This document shows, piece after piece, positions 6,787 through 8,626 of a stretch of DNA of 8,626 bases. A program made the position numbers and the translations under genes. Origin of the DNA: Bacteroidota bacterium. Its GTDB lineage: Bacteria; Bacteroidota; Ignavibacteria; Ignavibacteriales; Ignavibacteriaceae. Position 1 is the stretch's first letter; every line of letters starts with the position of its first letter. The notes below the pieces were generated by a model. The model did no database searches. It had not been told where the DNA came from and saw nothing but the letters and a program-made list of their open reading frames with translations. The DNA is taken from assembly GCA_023406915.1 (NCBI GenBank), contig JAEXTR010000036.1, positions 1 through 8,626 of the forward strand, in the 5' to 3' direction.

Positions 6787-8535
6787 TTAGTTAATTTCCT
6801 GTATCTCTTCTTCAAGCAACTGCTTATAATGGAGTTCGGCATATACACCCCCCAGCTCCACAAGTTCCTCATGTGTACCGCTTTCCGCAACAGCACCATC
6901 TTTCAGAACTATAATGCAGTCAGCGTGCTGCACGGTTGACACACGGTGGCTTATAATTATTGCTGTACGCTGCTGAGTGACGCCTTTTAACTGTGTGAGA
7001 ATTTTCTCTTCTGTGTGTGTATCCACTGCTGAAAAAGAATCATCCAGAATCAATACCGATGGATCGGTTGCCAGTGCCCGGGCCAGACTACAACGCTGCT
7101 TTTGACCGCCAGACATTGTAATGCCGCGTTCGCCAATTATTGTGTCAAAACCATTACTGAACTGAGCCACATCATGATCAAAAGCGGCAATCTTCGCTGC
7201 TTCTTCCATCTTTACGCGGTCAATACCCGGTAGTCCGTAGCAGATGTTAGCTGCAATGGAATCTGAGAACAGGAATGTTTCCTGCGGAACGATACCGATA
7301 CTCTTTCTTAACACCGAGAGAGGGTAATCACGCACATCTCTGCCGTCAATTTCCAGAACTCCTTCCGATACATCATAGAGCCTTGGGATCAGGTTGATCA
7401 GTGTGGTTTTACCACAACCGGTATACCCCATAATTGCGTAGGTTTTCCCTTTGGGAATATGAAGGTCAATTTCCTTGAGTACATACGGCAGATCATTACC
7501 ATAACGGAAGGAAATCTTACGGAATCTGATATCGCCCTCAATTTTTGTGAGCGATCGGTCGGTCCTTTCGTTATCCTTAATCTCAGCATCTTCCGCAAAA
7601 ATGGCATTGAGGCGCTTCATACTTGCCTCTGCCTGCTGAATGATATTGATCACCCACCCGAATGCGATCATCGGCCAGATCAGAATTCCAAGATACATCA
7701 CCAGCGCTGCAATATCGCCAATCTGTAACTGCCCGGTGATAACCTGCTGACCACCAAACCAGATTACAATAATCACCGAAAGTCCGGTTATAACAAACAG
7801 CACAGGCTGAAAGAGTGCCTGTACCTTAACCAGTCGCATATTGCGGTTCAGATAATCGATACTGAGTGACTTAAATGTCTCCGTTTCCCGATCTTCACTG
7901 ACATAAGACTTGATGACCCTGATGCCTGAAAAATCTTCCTGAGCCTTAGAAGTCAGTTCAGAGAATTTCTCCTGAATAAGTGTGAAGCGTGCGTGAACGC
8001 GCTTACCCACCAGGTATACAAGCAGTGAGAGAAGAGGAAGTGGGAGAAGCGAATATACAGTTAGCTCCCAGCTTATCCCCATCATTACCGCAACAGACAG
8101 GATCAAACGCAGACCGGTATCAACAGAATACATCACTGCAGGTCCAATGAATGAACGGACAGCATTGATATCACTGGTGGCATGTGCCATAATAGTGCCG
8201 GTGGGGGTATTTTGGAAGTACCTCACGGGCAGACGCTGAATATGTGCCCAGAAATCACCACGAAGGTCATACTCAATTTCGCGTGACACGACGATAATCG
8301 TCTGACGGATCATAAATCGGAAAATTCCCGAAACCAGGGATACACCTGCAATGAGCAGAGCAAAATGGATAAGTTGCTCAGAAGTGGTTCCTTCACCTAT
8401 CGCATTGATTGAGTCCTTAATGATAATGGGAATATAGGTAGTACCCGCATTGGAGAGAATGATAAAGAGTACCCCGTACAGGAGTTTCACCCTGTACCGC
8501 CAGAAGTATTTACTTAATGTAAAAAGATTTTTCAA
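6787..8535 (-). CDS. ABC exporter half-transporter with degenerate Walker B (MdlA/BmrC-like)
   Basis: This 582-residue membrane-ATPase fusion is the other half of the exporter and the first gene of its pair. It starts at TTG 8535, with GGAG seven bases upstream; the ATG at 8539 is out of frame and soon stops. Hydrophobic segments lie near 17-36, 56-72, 133-153, 158-176, 244-261 and 272-296. The ATPase domain has A-loop Tyr345, Walker A GYTGCGKTT (370-378), Q-loop Gln418, signature MSGGQ (474-478), Walker B VLILDD with Asp498 followed by Asp499, and H-loop His530. Asp499 replaces the usual catalytic Glu. LDDSFSAVDTHTE is the characteristic text of the MdlA/BmrC/TM287 subunits, which form a nucleotide site with little or no hydrolysis. 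Combined with LSVGQ of the next gene's product, this predicts an asymmetric heterodimer with one degenerate and one active ATP site. The substrate is unknown. Confidence 0.93.
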   Translation of the reverse strand: MKNLFTLSKYFWRYRVKLLYGVLFIILSNAGTTYIPIIIKDSINAIGEGTTSEQLIHFALLIAGVSLVSGIFRFMIRQTIIVVSREIEYDLRGDFWAHIQRLPVRYFQNTPTGTIMAHATSDINAVRSFIGPAVMYSVDTGLRLILSVAVMMGISWELTVYSLLPLPLLSLLVYLVGKRVHARFTLIQEKFSELTSKAQEDFSGIRVIKSYVSEDRETETFKSLSIDYLNRNMRLVKVQALFQPVLFVITGLSVIIVIWFGGQQVITGQLQIGDIAALVMYLGILIWPMIAFGWVINIIQQAEASMKRLNAIFAEDAEIKDNERTDRSLTKIEGDIRFRKISFRYGNDLPYVLKEIDLHIPKGKTYAIMGYTGCGKTTLINLIPRLYDVSEGVLEIDGRDVRDYPLSVLRKSIGIVPQETFLFSDSIAANICYGLPGIDRVKMEEAAKIAAFDHDVAQFSNGFDTIIGERGITMSGGQKQRCSLARALATDPSVLILDDSFSAVDTHTEEKILTQLKGVTQQRTAIIISHRVSTVQHADCIIVLKDGAVAESGTHEELVELGGVYAELHYKQLLEEEIQEIN

Positions 8536-8542
8536 GCATAAG

Positions 8543-8546
8543 CTCC
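8543..8546 (-). promoter_or_regulatory. Shine-Dalgarno site selecting a TTG start
   Basis: GGAG on the minus strand stands seven bases before TTG 8535 and only three bases before ATG 8539. The spacing favours the TTG, which opens the full ABC transporter frame. The ATG frame gives only nine residues, MLEKSFYIK, then stop. Confidence 0.6.
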
Positions 8547-8549
8547 GGT

Positions 8550-8600
8550 TTAACTTTCAGGTTCTGTTTTCAGAACATAATAATGTGTCTGATGATTCAT
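8550..8600 (-). CDS. Possible short leader or truncated ORF upstream of the ABC operon
   Basis: This is a 16-codon frame, MNHQTHYYVLKTEPES followed by TAA. Its ATG overlaps by one base the TAA of another frame coming in from the right edge (TAATG on the minus strand), and it ends 14 bases before the ABC start. It has no clear Shine-Dalgarno site. It could be a leader peptide, the remnant start of a broken gene (the YYVLKTEP text faintly recalls EVE-domain N-termini), the C-terminal end of an upstream gene whose frame is open to the window edge, or chance. Confidence 0.2.
   Translation of the reverse strand: MNHQTHYYVLKTEPES
8561..8576. repeat. Perfect inverted repeat upstream of the ABC operon
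   Basis: GTTCTG TTTT CAGAAC is a 6-bp perfect inverted repeat with a 4-base spacer, about 26 bases upstream of the ABC start. It could be an operator half-site pair or a small RNA hairpin. At this length chance is not excluded. Confidence 0.35.
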
Positions 8601-8603
8601 TAC

Positions 8604-8623
8604 GCAGCTGCGGTAACAGCTGC
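8604..8623. repeat. Inverted repeat at the right edge
   Basis: GCAGCTG and CAGCTGC are perfect 7-bp inverted arms around the 6-base loop CGGTAA. No T run follows on either strand within view, so it is not a convincing terminator. On the minus strand one frame through it reads LAAVTAAA then stop, so it may simply be the end of an upstream gene. Confidence 0.3.
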
Positions 8624-8626
8624 AAG

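Noticed and set aside
8536..8548. An identical 11-base string, CCGGAGCTTAT, occurs upstream of both the FBPase start and the first ABC gene on the minus strand.
   Set aside because: It contains the Shine-Dalgarno core and lies at ribosome-binding distance in both places, so it is most simply a shared RBS by chance; two copies do not make a regulatory motif.

Overview
The window holds six protein-coding loci in two convergent blocks that meet at a bidirectional terminator near 3775-3811. The plus strand carries a class II DNA photolyase (cut by the left edge and split by a frameshift), an exported GH13 debranching enzyme of pullulanase/isoamylase type, and an 88-residue protein of unknown function. 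The minus strand, read from the right edge, carries two ABC half-transporters that together look like a heterodimeric exporter, followed by a class I fructose-1,6-bisphosphatase. I see no RNA genes, insertion sequences, CRISPR arrays or phage genes. No stretch longer than 300 bases lacks a gene.

The gene content is bacterial: compact, Shine-Dalgarno-led genes with several GTG/TTG starts. Class I FBPase, class II photolyase and an MdlAB/BmrCD-like exporter pair would fit a Gram-negative of the Bacteroidota/Ignavibacteria/Chlorobi (FCB) neighbourhood. That assignment is an impression from protein similarity recalled from memory and is not proven by the sequence.

Layout: 1-1330 photolyase, with a one-base loss in a T run at 227-231; 1331-1400 a short AT-rich gap; 1401-3497 GH13 enzyme with signal peptide; 3504-3770 small protein, 6 bp downstream and probably co-transcribed; 3775-3811 perfect 15-bp hairpin terminating both blocks; 3829-4860 (minus) FBPase with its own promoter candidate at 4882-4910; 4955-6745 (minus) ABC subunit with the intact catalytic glutamate; 6787-8535 (minus) ABC subunit with a degenerate Walker B; 8536-8626 a short leader with overlapping small reading frames and two inverted repeats.

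Functional links: the two ABC subunits almost certainly work as one exporter with one degenerate and one active ATP site. FBPase (gluconeogenesis) and the GH13 enzyme (alpha-glucan debranching) both belong to carbohydrate metabolism, but they sit in opposite transcription units and share no visible control. The region is mostly ordinary. The points worth a second look are the photolyase frameshift, the mixed GH13 signature, the degenerate exporter pair and the leader upstream of it.
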